Source: Desulfovibrio mangrovi (GTDB lineage: Bacteria > Desulfobacterota > Desulfovibrionia > Desulfovibrionales > Desulfovibrionaceae). From it: 64,000 nucleotides of DNA. The notes under the pieces are model-generated. The model saw only the letters and a list, made by a program, of their open reading frames with translations. It made no database searches and was not told the origin of the DNA. Location: contig NZ_CP104208.1 of assembly GCF_026230175.1 (NCBI RefSeq), positions 310,001-374,000 of the forward strand. Reading direction: 5' to 3'. The position numbers and the translations under genes were made by a program. Positions 8,132-17,161 of the stretch are shown here, in pieces. The stretch's first letter is position 1, and every line of letters starts with the position of its first letter.

Positions 8132-9664
8132 TTACCTCCCAAATGCGTAATAGTGCGCTTGCACAGTGATAGACTGCGCAGTGTCTTTGTCCGCAACGAG
8201 GGTCATGCCCGACAATCCGACATCGCGAACATTTGTGCCGATAACGGACGACAACGAGGCATCCCATATGTGCCACTCGCCATGTAGCGTCTTATTCGGA
8301 AATGGGATGGGGAAGATAATCGCAAGAGAGCTGTCCCCGCTGGTCGGGAATGAAACAGTCCCAATTTGCTCAATGATACCATCCGGGCGTTGCCACGCCC
8401 TGTCAGGAACCAGTGTCACCCATTCGCTCCTGTCCACCTTGTTCCCGTTGATCTCAGCGACCAGAGCAGCCAGCGCCAGCATGTCCACTTCTGCGGCATT
8501 CGTCGGCACATCGGCCACCTTGATGCAGGGCAGCAGATAGGAGGTCTTGGGGCGGTTTTCGTCTGCGGTGGGGACAACGCGGGAAGCGTCGAAGCTAAAG
8601 CCCCTGCTCGGACCTGTTACACCAGCAGCTTCTTGCCCCGAGATGTAGGACGCTCGTATAGCCCCCAAACCTTCGGGGGGGTTGAGTCCTGTAGCGGCTG
8701 CGCCTTCCCATTCACCGGTGATATTGCGGATCGCATCTCCGGCCCAGTCCCCAGCGGCCTTGCCCTCAATACCAGCCTGTGCAGCAGCCCAATAGTGCCG
8801 ATAGCACGGCAGAATGATGTGGGTGTCTGTCAGAGCATAGCGACCGCAGGAGCCTTCATTCGCTGCTGCTGCAGCATCCCAAGCTTCTTCGGTCGCAAGA
8901 TAGCCGCCATCGTTCAGCACTCGCGCCACGAGCTGCGGGTAAACGGTGCGCAAAAACTTCTGCTTCACGTTCACGGCCACCGAGCCGGGATCCGGCTTGC
9001 CGGTACTCGGGAAGTGCAGGGTGCCCACGGGCATTCCGCCCACACTGCCCCACGCAAGGGAGCCGTCCTGTTGCCTGATGAGCACCTGCCCCGGTTCGCC
9101 GCCTGCAGGTATCGTCTGGTGCGGGTCGTCCGTATCCTCAATGTGGTTTGCAAGAGCCTGAAAGGCTGCACCGTGAGCGGTGGGGCTATCGTTATGCGTT
9201 TCCATGGCCCGATCCACGAACTCTCGCGTGGCTGTGACAACGGACGGATCGATGGACAGCTTGATGGTGGAAGCGTTGCTGATCGTCAGTACGGCGCGAA
9301 TGCACAGCTCCTTGCCCACGCCGCTGTCCAGCAGGGGTTTGTAGGTGGCAGGGTAGCCACCGATGGCGAAAAGGTCGCCATCGGCATCATACATGCCAAT
9401 CTCGCGCACGGTGAAGCCGCCCACGTCCTGTGGCACAACCACTTCCACCACGGTCCAGCTGGGGTTCTGGGCATGGATGTAAATGGAATTCACAGGGCGC
9501 TTGTGCACCTCATGCACCAGCGCTGTCATGGCCTCGCTGGGCACAATGTCGCTGCCGTTGCCGTCGCCCAGCGCGAACTCGGCAATCTGCACAGGCGTGC
9601 CGTTCTGTGCCGCGGCAAGCTTGGCTTTCCCTTTCTCAGTCAGAATGGTGTAGTAATTGGGCAC
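8132..9664 (-). CDS. tail fibre protein, P2 gpH-like
   Basis: A 510-residue protein starting at a GTG with GGAGG upstream. The N-terminal 150 residues (NYYTILTEKGKAKLAAAQ, then FTVREIGMYDADGDLFAIGG) match the baseplate-attachment domain of P2-like tail fibres. The rest contains a tail-collar-like segment (VGTLHFPSTGKPDPG) and a variable C-terminus, which should be the receptor-binding end. It follows gpI, as in P2, and is followed by its assembly protein. Confidence 0.88.
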   Translation of the reverse strand: MPNYYTILTEKGKAKLAAAQNGTPVQIAEFALGDGNGSDIVPSEAMTALVHEVHKRPVNSIYIHAQNPSWTVVEVVVPQDVGGFTVREIGMYDADGDLFAIGGYPATYKPLLDSGVGKELCIRAVLTISNASTIKLSIDPSVVTATREFVDRAMETHNDSPTAHGAAFQALANHIEDTDDPHQTIPAGGEPGQVLIRQQDGSLAWGSVGGMPVGTLHFPSTGKPDPGSVAVNVKQKFLRTVYPQLVARVLNDGGYLATEEAWDAAAAANEGSCGRYALTDTHIILPCYRHYWAAAQAGIEGKAAGDWAGDAIRNITGEWEGAAATGLNPPEGLGAIRASYISGQEAAGVTGPSRGFSFDASRVVPTADENRPKTSYLLPCIKVADVPTNAAEVDMLALAALVAEINGNKVDRSEWVTLVPDRAWQRPDGIIEQIGTVSFPTSGDSSLAIIFPIPFPNKTLHGEWHIWDASLSSVIGTNVRDVGLSGMTLVADKDTAQSITVQAHYYAFGR

Positions 9665-9678
9665 GGGTTCCTCCGTGG

Positions 9679-10332
9679 CTACAAGGGGTTAATGTAGGAA
9701 ATTTCTGCGCTCTGATAGCCGACGCCAAAGCGGATGTCGGCAGGGGGGGCATCCGGCGCTACAGGCTCCCACGGGTACACGGTCACAAGCTCGCCGCCGG
9801 AGATCTGCGCACCCGCGTATGGGGAGCCGAATCCGGTCAGGAACACGGTTATGCCGTCCGGATGCTGGCTGTGGCGTTTGGTGGCCGCCACAACCGTGTC
9901 GATCTGATCATAGAGCGGCTGGTCGAGCCCCTGATCCGTCACCTCCACTTCTACGCGGAAGGTGCCGGGCGCACCGCCGTATTCAAACCACTGGCGCACC
10001 GTGCCATTGCCGTAGAGCGTGGCAAGCGCATCTTCCACGCAATAGACGGTGCCGTGGTGCATGCGCCAGATCAGCGCCTTGCGGATGAGATCGCGCTTCT
10101 TGGCAACAGGCAGAGTGTCCGTCCAGAACAGGACGCGGAATTGCTTTGCCAGCAGCGAGAGCATAGGCTCCTGCAGCACGTCCACGCGGGAGAGGATGGC
10201 AGGCACGGGAATGTCTGCAATGATGCGGACGCATTCCATGTCGACGGCTTCTGCACATGCGAGCAGTGTGGGATCCTTGTCGATGGAATCCGGCAGCAGC
10301 TGGACAAGGCGTATTTCGCGGACATTTGCCAT
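9679..10332 (-). CDS. baseplate/tail protein I (P2 gpI-like)
   Basis: A 217-residue protein. RLVQLLPDSIDKDPTLLACAEA at the N-terminus and KRDLIRKALIWRMHHGTVYCVED in the middle are characteristic of P2 gpI. It forms part of the baseplate wedge between gpJ and the fibre. Its start overlaps the baseplate J gene by one base, in the P2 order W-J-I-H. Confidence 0.9.
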   Translation of the reverse strand: MANVREIRLVQLLPDSIDKDPTLLACAEAVDMECVRIIADIPVPAILSRVDVLQEPMLSLLAKQFRVLFWTDTLPVAKKRDLIRKALIWRMHHGTVYCVEDALATLYGNGTVRQWFEYGGAPGTFRVEVEVTDQGLDQPLYDQIDTVVAATKRHSQHPDGITVFLTGFGSPYAGAQISGGELVTVYPWEPVAPDAPPADIRFGVGYQSAEISYINPL

Positions 10333-11429
10333 TATGCTGCCTCCAGTCCGCCAAAGGCGATAACCGGCGCTCCGTCAGGAACAGCCAGCGCCTGCTCGGA
10401 CACCACGGCAAAAACGGGTTGGGTCAGCTCCACGCGCTTGGCTCCGGCGGCGCGGATGCGGTAGATGAGCTCGCTGGGATTCACGTCCCGCCCCAGCTTG
10501 GCGCGCTGCCATGCAATGAAGTCATCAACGGCCTTGGCAACGGCTTCTTCCGTCTGGGCCTGTGTGACAGGATCGTCCGCGTACCAGACAACAGAGATGG
10601 TATAGGGCTGTTCCACAGGCGCGGCCACCGTTACGCGGTCGCCCATGGGGCGGTGCTTCCTGTCGGTGAGAATGGTCTCTACAAGCGTCAGCACCTCGGC
10701 ACCCGGCAGCAGGCCTCCGCGCATGAGCGGGTAGACCTCGATCTCGCAGGGTGCAGGGGAGAGCACCGCCACATCGAGGATGTCCCTGTGTGCTGTCATG
10801 GCCCAATACCTGTATGCATCGGCAGGACCGGCAGAGGAAAAGCGGCCCGGTGCCAGCAGAATGCGCTCGCGCAGATGCTCGTCATCTTCCGCGTCTGCTC
10901 CGCCCATGCTGGTGGTTGTATTGCTCACGCCCGTTACGCCGGATATCGGATCGGTCAGCCGGGCAATCTGGCCTGCCGTGAAGCCGTTGCCCTTGGTGCC
11001 GGTAACGGTGCAGGTTGCGGCCACGTCCATGCTGGTTGTTCCGGCAGGCACGGCGGCATCCGCATCGGTGGCAAAGAGCAGCGTGCCGTCCGGTGTAGCG
11101 CGGGTTCCGGCGGGGATGACAATGCCGCCTGCATCGGGATCCACGGCAAAGCGCAGGGTAACCCCTGCTGCTTCCGGAGGCAGGCGGTGCGTATCCACAA
11201 AGGCACCGAGGCCTTCCAAATAGGGGCCTTCCGCATACTGCACCAGATTCATGCGGGCAGAGTGGTCCTGCTCCTGCCGCAACAGGGCGTGCTCCATGGC
11301 GACGGATTCCATGAACAGGCGCTCCGGCGCTCCGGGATAGAGCTTGGTGCCGGTAATGGCCTCGTAGTTGCCAATTATCCGTGCTTCAATGGCTGTGGGG
11401 TCGGTTTCAACAAATTGAAGCTTTGTCAT
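10332..11429 (-). CDS. baseplate assembly protein J
   Basis: A 365-residue gpJ family protein. It begins LQFVETDPTAIEARIIGNYE and carries the typical GVSNTTTSMGGADAEDDEHLRERI segment in two parts around residues 190-215. It is a baseplate wedge component that links the tail hub to the fibres. Length, order and overlaps match P2-type contractile tails. Confidence 0.92.
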   Translation of the reverse strand: MTKLQFVETDPTAIEARIIGNYEAITGTKLYPGAPERLFMESVAMEHALLRQEQDHSARMNLVQYAEGPYLEGLGAFVDTHRLPPEAAGVTLRFAVDPDAGGIVIPAGTRATPDGTLLFATDADAAVPAGTTSMDVAATCTVTGTKGNGFTAGQIARLTDPISGVTGVSNTTTSMGGADAEDDEHLRERILLAPGRFSSAGPADAYRYWAMTAHRDILDVAVLSPAPCEIEVYPLMRGGLLPGAEVLTLVETILTDRKHRPMGDRVTVAAPVEQPYTISVVWYADDPVTQAQTEEAVAKAVDDFIAWQRAKLGRDVNPSELIYRIRAAGAKRVELTQPVFAVVSEQALAVPDGAPVIAFGGLEAA

Positions 11430-11432
11430 AAG

Positions 11433-11753
11433 CTAGGCTCCCTGAATGCTGATGGTCACAAGGGGATACAAGCGTCCTTCCACGGCATCGTCCGGCTTGT
11501 CGGCAAAGGATACGGATACCACCTGCAGGCGGGGTTCCTGTGCCTGCAGCTCGGCGATGATCTCGCCGGTGTATTCGGCCATGGCCTCCGGCAGGGGCCT
11601 GTCCAGAAAGCGCATGCGCACGCCGAAGGTGCGGTCAAGCGGCACGGTGCCCTTGGTTGTGCCAAGGATGTTGCGGGCGTTCTGCAGAATTTCCGCAACG
11701 CCGGTGGCTCCTATGATCTGGCGGGTGGTTTTGCGCATATCGATGAGGAACAT
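11433..11753 (-). CDS. baseplate protein W (gp25-like)
   Basis: A 106-residue protein of the gpW/gp25 family (TFGVRMRFLDRPLPEAM). ATG 11753 overlaps the upstream stop as TGATG, which decides the start over an upstream TTG. It is a small wedge protein that triggers sheath assembly. Confidence 0.87.
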   Translation of the reverse strand: MFLIDMRKTTRQIIGATGVAEILQNARNILGTTKGTVPLDRTFGVRMRFLDRPLPEAMAEYTGEIIAELQAQEPRLQVVSVSFADKPDDAVEGRLYPLVTISIQGA

Positions 11754-12637
11754 CAGCAATACTCCTTCAGGCTTACGGACAGGTCTGCCGCCATGAGAAC
11801 ACCCTTGGGGCCGTGTGTCCGTTCGGCGACATCCACATCAACCAGTACAAAGGTGCCGAGGTTGCGCCCGCCGATAACAAGCGGATAGGCCTTGCCGGAT
11901 TCCTGCACGGACTCCATCGCTGCAATACGCTGGGCAGGGGCGGAGAACGCGGACACAAGGCGGATGCGAAAGCTCACTTCCCACAGCGACACGCCTTGGA
12001 ACTGCAGCTTGGGCTTGGCGTTCTGCACCGCATGCTCGGCAAAGCGGGCGCTGCGCTTGCGGGAAAGGTCGTGCAGGGTATGCACCGTCTCGCGGGAAAC
12101 GGTGAAGGCGACAGGACCGAAGCTGCCGATGTTCCCGCCCGTGGCCTTGGGGGTATCCTCCGTGGTGCGGGTGGGCCCCTCCGGAACAGGCAGCGCGGGC
12201 GGCGTTGTCTGTGTCGTGTTGTCCTCCAGCACGTCGGTCATGTCTTCGGCAATGGCCGTTTCGGTCTTGTCCGCAGCAATGCCGCGTGCAATGCAGTCTG
12301 CCAGCACGCCGCGCAACTCATCATCCTGCCAGAGCGACCAGCCAGCAGGGCCTATGCCGTCGGCATACCGGCTCCTCAGTGCGAGCTGCACTGCCCGTTC
12401 CGCAGTTGTGCCGCTGCCCGGCGCAGCCGCCTTCAGCAGTCCGGCCACCTCGGAGGCATCGCCGGAAAGGGCGCTATATTCGCGGTCCATCATGCGTGCG
12501 AAGGCGTCCAGCCCAACCGCCTGCAGGGAGGTGTTCTTCTCGCTGGCAATGGACTCGCACACGCTGAGAACGCCGGAGCGGCATCGCCCGTTCGCAAATA
12601 GTTCGTTGATCATTCTGGAGCGCAATATGCTGCTCAT
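11753..12637 (-). CDS. tail protein with C-terminal gpU-like domain
   Basis: A 294-residue protein starting at ATG 12637, which overlaps the upstream stop as ATGA. The C-terminal 130 residues (FGPVAFTVSRETVHTLHDL, KRSARFAEHAVQNAKPKLQF, VSLWEVSFRIRL) look like P2 tail protein U. The N-terminal 160 residues carry no recognised domain and are joined by a Thr/Pro-rich linker. P2 gpU itself is only about the length of the C-terminal part, so this seems to be a fusion. A role in tail completion is likely. Confidence 0.65.
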   Translation of the reverse strand: MSSILRSRMINELFANGRCRSGVLSVCESIASEKNTSLQAVGLDAFARMMDREYSALSGDASEVAGLLKAAAPGSGTTAERAVQLALRSRYADGIGPAGWSLWQDDELRGVLADCIARGIAADKTETAIAEDMTDVLEDNTTQTTPPALPVPEGPTRTTEDTPKATGGNIGSFGPVAFTVSRETVHTLHDLSRKRSARFAEHAVQNAKPKLQFQGVSLWEVSFRIRLVSAFSAPAQRIAAMESVQESGKAYPLVIGGRNLGTFVLVDVDVAERTHGPKGVLMAADLSVSLKEYC

Positions 12638-13308
12638 TTCGGTTTCCCCGTCTCGCCGCAGGTCGGGCAAACATGGGTGTGGTTCACCAGCGAAATGCCG
12701 CTGGCCACAACATCATTCTGCGGGTTGGTGTAGTTGCCGGCCTTATGTTCCATGTCTCCGTTCAGCTGCCATGTGTTGGGCGCATCCGCGCTGCCTGCAG
12801 TCATGGGGCCGAGGTAATTGATCTGCCCACCCTGCACGGTAACCACCGGCGCTTGCAGACGCACATGGGTTCCGGAACTGGCAGAAATGTCTCCCGTGGC
12901 CGTTATCTCCACAGCCCCCTTCACCGAGGCGGTGAGCTTGTGGAGCTTGCGGTCATATTCGATCACGGTGCCGTCTGCGAAGGTCCAGTGCGCCTTGTCA
13001 CGGGTGCCGACCGGGGGCAGATCCGTGGCGGAATAGAACGACCCCAGCACAAAGCCCTGCTCCTGCCCGTATGGCAGGAACAGACAGAGCACATGCTCGC
13101 CCACATCGGGCAGCACGGAGTTCTTGTCCTTGTGCGTCTTGCGCTGGATCACGCGCAGGTCATAGGTCTGCATGTTGTCGGCATCGGGCAGAGTTACGCG
13201 GCAGGTGCCTGCCGCATCGTTCACGCTGGCAACCGTGCCCACGCGCACCAGCTGGCGAAGTATGGCCTCCAGTCCGCCGAGCCGTTCCAGATATTCCTGC
13301 AGCATCAT
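12634..13308 (-). CDS. baseplate spike protein V
   Basis: A 224-residue protein of the P2 gpV/gp45 type. An OB-like N-terminal domain (VGTVASVNDAAGTCRVTLP) is followed by beta-helical repeats such as ASSGTHVRLQAPVVTVQGG. The C-terminus ends with a Cys pair (HVCPTCGETG), which could bind a metal at the spike tip. It should be the membrane-piercing spike of the contractile tail. Confidence 0.85.
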   Translation of the reverse strand: MMLQEYLERLGGLEAILRQLVRVGTVASVNDAAGTCRVTLPDADNMQTYDLRVIQRKTHKDKNSVLPDVGEHVLCLFLPYGQEQGFVLGSFYSATDLPPVGTRDKAHWTFADGTVIEYDRKLHKLTASVKGAVEITATGDISASSGTHVRLQAPVVTVQGGQINYLGPMTAGSADAPNTWQLNGDMEHKAGNYTNPQNDVVASGISLVNHTHVCPTCGETGKPK

Positions 13309-13314
13309 TCCCCC

Positions 13315-14337
13315 TTACCAGTCCATGGTCCGGCGAACGGAAAGCGCGGTGGAGTAGCCGCTGTCGTCCACGGTGTGCCGCGACTGCTCTATGAAATATT
13401 TCCCATCCAGCCAGCCGAAGCCGGAAAGGCCGCAGACAGACCCGCCGATGAAGCGAGGGTTGCCCATGGTTTCGATATCGCCGCTCGTCTCCAGCTTGTT
13501 CTTGCGGCGCAGCTCGGTCTTTGCGCGTGCTTCAGCCGCGGCAAGGCTCTCCACGCGGTCGGAGATCTTGAGGGTTTGTCCGGACTCCGGCGCATCGGGC
13601 GGCGTGTAGGTGTATTCCCGCGTCACGTTGGCGGCGGCATCATGATAGGTGACCGTGCAGGCGCTGTAGATGTCCGCAAGGCTGTCGCGCAGGCGCAGGC
13701 GCTTCAGCTCACCGCCGGTGCGCGAGATAGTCCCGGCTGCAGGTTTGGCGTCCTGCGTCTTTTCATCCATCATCACCAGCTGACCGGAGTAGACCTTGAA
13801 GGCCTTGCCGTGTGACTTGGCAAGCCGCGTAAGCAGGGCCGCGTCCGACTCTTCACGCTGATCCAGACGGGCGAGGGAAACATCGTTGCCGCCAAAGCGG
13901 TGATTGAAGCCCTGTGCACCGGCAATCTCCGAAAGCACACGGGAAAGGGTGGTGGCCTCCCATGCCTTGGTTTTCTTCTCGCGGCGCAGGGAACTGCTCA
14001 CCATGCTGGAGATGCCCTTGAGGGAGAGCTTGTCGCCGCCTTCGCCATATTCATATTCCAGCTCGTCGACTTCGAAGGTGCCGCAACGCAGCCGGGTGTT
14101 GTCGCCTTCCCGCTGCCAATTCTCCACAATGAGCGTGGCCTCCAGCTTGTCGCCTTTGTTCAACTTCCACGAACCACGAAACAGGCCGTCCCTGTCCTCA
14201 AGGCGTAGCTCTATGCTGTCCGCCTGTGAGGATTGCGCATTGTCTTCCCACGTGGCGGATTCGAGATAGGGCGCAAGGGCGGCGCTCACGTTCTTTCCCC
14301 GGCAGAGGATCTCGAATCGGGCGGTGCGGGTGCGCAT
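13315..14337 (-). CDS. tail hub protein, P2 gpD-like late control D family
   Basis: A 340-residue protein starting at ATG 14337 with GGAGG upstream. LRCGTFEVDELEYEY, KAWEATTLSRVLSEIAGAQG and the C-terminal GWLDGKYFIEQSRHTV fit the gpD family, which forms the baseplate hub that holds spike V. It lies directly between gpX and gpV genes, as expected. Confidence 0.88.
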   Translation of the reverse strand: MRTRTARFEILCRGKNVSAALAPYLESATWEDNAQSSQADSIELRLEDRDGLFRGSWKLNKGDKLEATLIVENWQREGDNTRLRCGTFEVDELEYEYGEGGDKLSLKGISSMVSSSLRREKKTKAWEATTLSRVLSEIAGAQGFNHRFGGNDVSLARLDQREESDAALLTRLAKSHGKAFKVYSGQLVMMDEKTQDAKPAAGTISRTGGELKRLRLRDSLADIYSACTVTYHDAAANVTREYTYTPPDAPESGQTLKISDRVESLAAAEARAKTELRRKNKLETSGDIETMGNPRFIGGSVCGLSGFGWLDGKYFIEQSRHTVDDSGYSTALSVRRTMDW

Positions 14338-14339
14338 GC

Positions 14340-14543
14340 CTAGTCCTCCCACGGTGCTTTGACCGTTGTGGTAACAGCGGGCAGATCCGGCACGGTGAGC
14401 CGCTCGCCGCCCTCAAAGAATGCCGTGCCGCGATACTGCGGGTTGGCGTCCGTCAGGCGCTCGAACAGGCGCTCATCTCCCCAGAGGGTACGGGCAATGG
14501 AATCCAGCGATTCACCGGACTGGCAGATATAGGTGCTAGGCAA
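14340..14543 (-). CDS. tail protein X (LysM-like)
   Basis: A 67-residue protein starting at TTG 14543, eight bases inside the tape measure gene. YICQSGESLDSIARTLWGDE is the LysM-like core of P2 gpX proteins, which link tape measure and hub. Small but in the right place. Confidence 0.85.
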   Translation of the reverse strand: MPSTYICQSGESLDSIARTLWGDERLFERLTDANPQYRGTAFFEGGERLTVPDLPAVTTTVKAPWED

Positions 14544-16851
14544 GAGACACTCTCCGCTGTTTTCTGAAGTAGTTGTCGATAAGGCGCTCCACGGTGGCCT
14601 CCAGCTCCCGTTTGCCGGAATCCAACGCGGCCTTCACGGTTCCTGCGTCGCCGCTGGCAATGGTGAACTCCTGCTGGATGGAGATGGTGACAGGCGCGTT
14701 GGCGGAAAGGGCGGTGGGCGCCTGGTTTATGGCAGCCTCCATGCCGGGCATGGGGTCAAGCTCCGGCACATCCGGCAGGGAATCTCCCATGCGCGGGGCG
14801 GCAACCTTGGCTGAAGGCGCAGCCGTTTTGCCATCGCCGGAGAAGAACCCGATCACGTCGCCGATGACGGGCATACCCTTGATGTAATCGCCCACCTTCC
14901 CGAGGCCTTCCCATATCCAGTCGATAAGCTTGCGGAACGGTTCCCAGCTCTCGTACAGCGCGGAGCCAAGCTCCCACAGCGTCATGATGGCCATGATCGC
15001 CGCGCCGATGGGGTTTGCCATAAAGGCCCCCTTGATGGCCGCGCCTACCATACGGATCCCGCCGGAAAGGAGGGTGGACCCCATGGCCGCATTGCGCTGG
15101 GCGGAGCCCATGATGCGGGAGGTGATCGCCGCCCGGCGCTGGGCAAAACTGAGCGCGGTCGTGCTGACCGTTGCGGACCTCTGGCGCATGCCCAGCACCA
15201 TGGTGGCGCGGTTTGCCATCTGGATCCCGTCGCCAAAGAAAGTGGCCGCATAGCGTCCTGCAAAGCTGGCAACCTTGAAGGCCATCATGCCCATGACAAC
15301 GGAGCCGATGACTGCTGTCAGGGTTTCATGCTCTGCCACAAAGTCCGCAAGCGGGATAAGGGTGGCATTAAGCAACTGGACACCTTGGTTGAGCACCGGC
15401 AGCAGCGTTGATCCCACAGTGGAGCCAAGTATGGTGAGGTTGTTTGTCAGGGATTTCCACTGTGTGGAGGAGGCCTTGAGGTGGCGGTCCATACGGGCAT
15501 CCATGATCCCGCGAGAATTGTCCCGCACATCCTTGAGGGCTGCGGGCAGGTCCTTGAGTGATTCCAGCAGGGGAGCGATGCCCTTGCGGCCTTCATCGCC
15601 AAAGACCTCCTGCAGGGCCTGCGCACGGGCATCCGTATCCATGCCGCCCAGCGCTTCATCCACCTGCTTCAGGGTGGCAAGCATGTCGAGTTCGCCGTTC
15701 TTGGTCCGGACGATCTCAATGCCCCACTTCTGCTGGGCCTTTCCCAACTGGCGAAGCACAGCGTTAAAGGCGGTACCGGCGCTGCTGCCCTTCACCCCTG
15801 CGGTGTTGAGCTGACCAAGCAGAGTAAGACCCTGCTCAAGGTTCACCTTGTAGGAGGCGAAGCCGGATGCGGCTTCATTCAGAGACTCACCCAACTGGCT
15901 GAAGTCACGAAACTGAAATTTGAGCTGGGTCTTTGTGAGCAGGTCGCCAATGCGCTGCATATTCTCATCTGCGGTGCCGCCCAGCGACTTGCCAAGGTTG
16001 TTGTATGCGGTGGCAATGACTTCGCCCACGCCCTCGGCGCTGCCATTGGTGATCTTGGCTACCTTGGCAACAACGGTGGAGCCGATGCGGGCGGTGGACG
16101 CATCCAGCCCTGCAGAGTTCAGGGCATACTGAATATCGTACGCACCCGTCAGGTCGACAATGCCGGTGCGGGCAAGGCCGCGAGCGTGCTTCTGTGCCTC
16201 CATCATGGCGGCCTGTTTGTTGTCCGCGTTCAGGGCGTCCTCAAGGCGGATCTGGGAGTCCTCTTCCCGCGATCCAAGGACCATGGGGGCTGCCATGGTT
16301 GCACCCATGGCGGCCACATCCATGACGCCGCCACGCAGCTCTGCCCGCTTGTCAGCATACCCTTTGCTTTTTGCCATGCTGGCGGCAAATCGATCATACT
16401 TGGCGCGGGACTTGTCGAGAGCATCACCAAGCCTGCCATACTCGCTACGCAGGCTTTTGACGGAGAAGCCCTGCCGGTCCATTTCGACAAGGTTGCTGCG
16501 GAAGGCGCGACGGTTCCTGTCCACATCCCGTGACAGGGAACCGATGCGCTTTTCCGTGGAGGCAATCCGGTGGGCAAGAAAACCGTGAACACCGCCGGAG
16601 CGTTCCGCCTCCGCATTCAGGCTTTCCAGCTCGCGTTCTGCGGCAGACAGGGCCTTGCGCGAATTGACAAGCTTGCCGCGCATGGTTTCAAAGGACTGCC
16701 CGAGCTTCAGCGGAGCCTGACTTTCGAGCTTGGCAACCGTATTGCCCATGCGCTTGAGTCCGCGCTCTGCTCGGGTAAGGTTGCTATCAAAGCCGCCCAT
16801 AAGGGTGGTTCCGATAGCAAAGGAAAGTCCTATGGTTTTAATGTCTGCCAT
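14536..16851 (-). CDS. tape measure protein of the contractile tail
   Basis: A 771-residue protein with an N-terminal coiled coil (about residues 20-150), a TP901-type core (NSAGLDASTARIGSTVVAKV, SGFASYKVNLEQGLTLLGQL) and hydrophobic segments at about 500-680. Its length would set the tail length. It sits downstream of the gpE/E' frameshift pair, with a plus-strand gene between them. Confidence 0.92.
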   Translation of the reverse strand: MADIKTIGLSFAIGTTLMGGFDSNLTRAERGLKRMGNTVAKLESQAPLKLGQSFETMRGKLVNSRKALSAAERELESLNAEAERSGGVHGFLAHRIASTEKRIGSLSRDVDRNRRAFRSNLVEMDRQGFSVKSLRSEYGRLGDALDKSRAKYDRFAASMAKSKGYADKRAELRGGVMDVAAMGATMAAPMVLGSREEDSQIRLEDALNADNKQAAMMEAQKHARGLARTGIVDLTGAYDIQYALNSAGLDASTARIGSTVVAKVAKITNGSAEGVGEVIATAYNNLGKSLGGTADENMQRIGDLLTKTQLKFQFRDFSQLGESLNEAASGFASYKVNLEQGLTLLGQLNTAGVKGSSAGTAFNAVLRQLGKAQQKWGIEIVRTKNGELDMLATLKQVDEALGGMDTDARAQALQEVFGDEGRKGIAPLLESLKDLPAALKDVRDNSRGIMDARMDRHLKASSTQWKSLTNNLTILGSTVGSTLLPVLNQGVQLLNATLIPLADFVAEHETLTAVIGSVVMGMMAFKVASFAGRYAATFFGDGIQMANRATMVLGMRQRSATVSTTALSFAQRRAAITSRIMGSAQRNAAMGSTLLSGGIRMVGAAIKGAFMANPIGAAIMAIMTLWELGSALYESWEPFRKLIDWIWEGLGKVGDYIKGMPVIGDVIGFFSGDGKTAAPSAKVAAPRMGDSLPDVPELDPMPGMEAAINQAPTALSANAPVTISIQQEFTIASGDAGTVKAALDSGKRELEATVERLIDNYFRKQRRVSLA

Positions 16852-16870
16852 ATTGCCTCTATTGACTGTA

Positions 16871-16925
16871 CCTGCATGGCGACCTACTGTAATAGCGTAT
16901 CAACTATTGGAGATCGCCATGCAGG
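16871..16925. repeat. 15-base inverted repeat over a start codon
   Basis: Arms 16871-16885 (CCTGCATGGCGACCT) and 16911-16925 (AGATCGCCATGCAGG) are complementary with one mismatch and a 25-base spacer. The right arm contains the start codon of the plus-strand gene at 16919 and ends close to the tape measure start on the other strand. In RNA it could hide the start codon; in DNA it could be an operator. Confidence 0.85.
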
Positions 16926-17161
16926 ACGAGCCGCTTCACGCGTTCATCAAGTTTGTGTTCAAGATCAGCCTGACCGCATGTATCGGGCTTGAGATCCTTG
17001 GTGGCCGTTTGTCGGATGCAGAGGGATCGCCCGTGGCAATCGGGCTAGTCTTCGGCATGCTGCTGGGCTATCCCATCTTCCGGTTTATCGCCTCCCCGCT
17101 GGTGGAATGCGTTGACCGTCTTCCGGACCGGTTCCGTAGCTGGATCAATCAGACCCCCTGA
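16919..17161 (+). CDS. small two-TM membrane protein on the opposite strand of the tail operon
   Basis: An 80-residue protein starting at ATG 16919 with GGAG six bases upstream. Two hydrophobic segments are visible, about residues 9-29 (FIKFVFKISLTACIGLEILG) and 43-62 (PVAIGLVFGMLLGYPIFRFI), with an acidic/basic C-terminal tail. It is the only plus-strand gene inside the minus-strand tail operon and fills the gap between gpE' and the tape measure. Such reverse-strand cargo is often expressed from the prophage, for example to exclude other phages. The function is not recognised. Confidence 0.6.
   Translation: MQDEPLHAFIKFVFKISLTACIGLEILGGRLSDAEGSPVAIGLVFGMLLGYPIFRFIASPLVECVDRLPDRFRSWINQTP

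Noticed and set aside
8366-9697. 443-codon plus-strand frame
   Set aside because: It is the antisense of the tail fibre gene, has no phage or enzyme motif and a His/Arg-rich composition typical of a GC-rich shadow frame.
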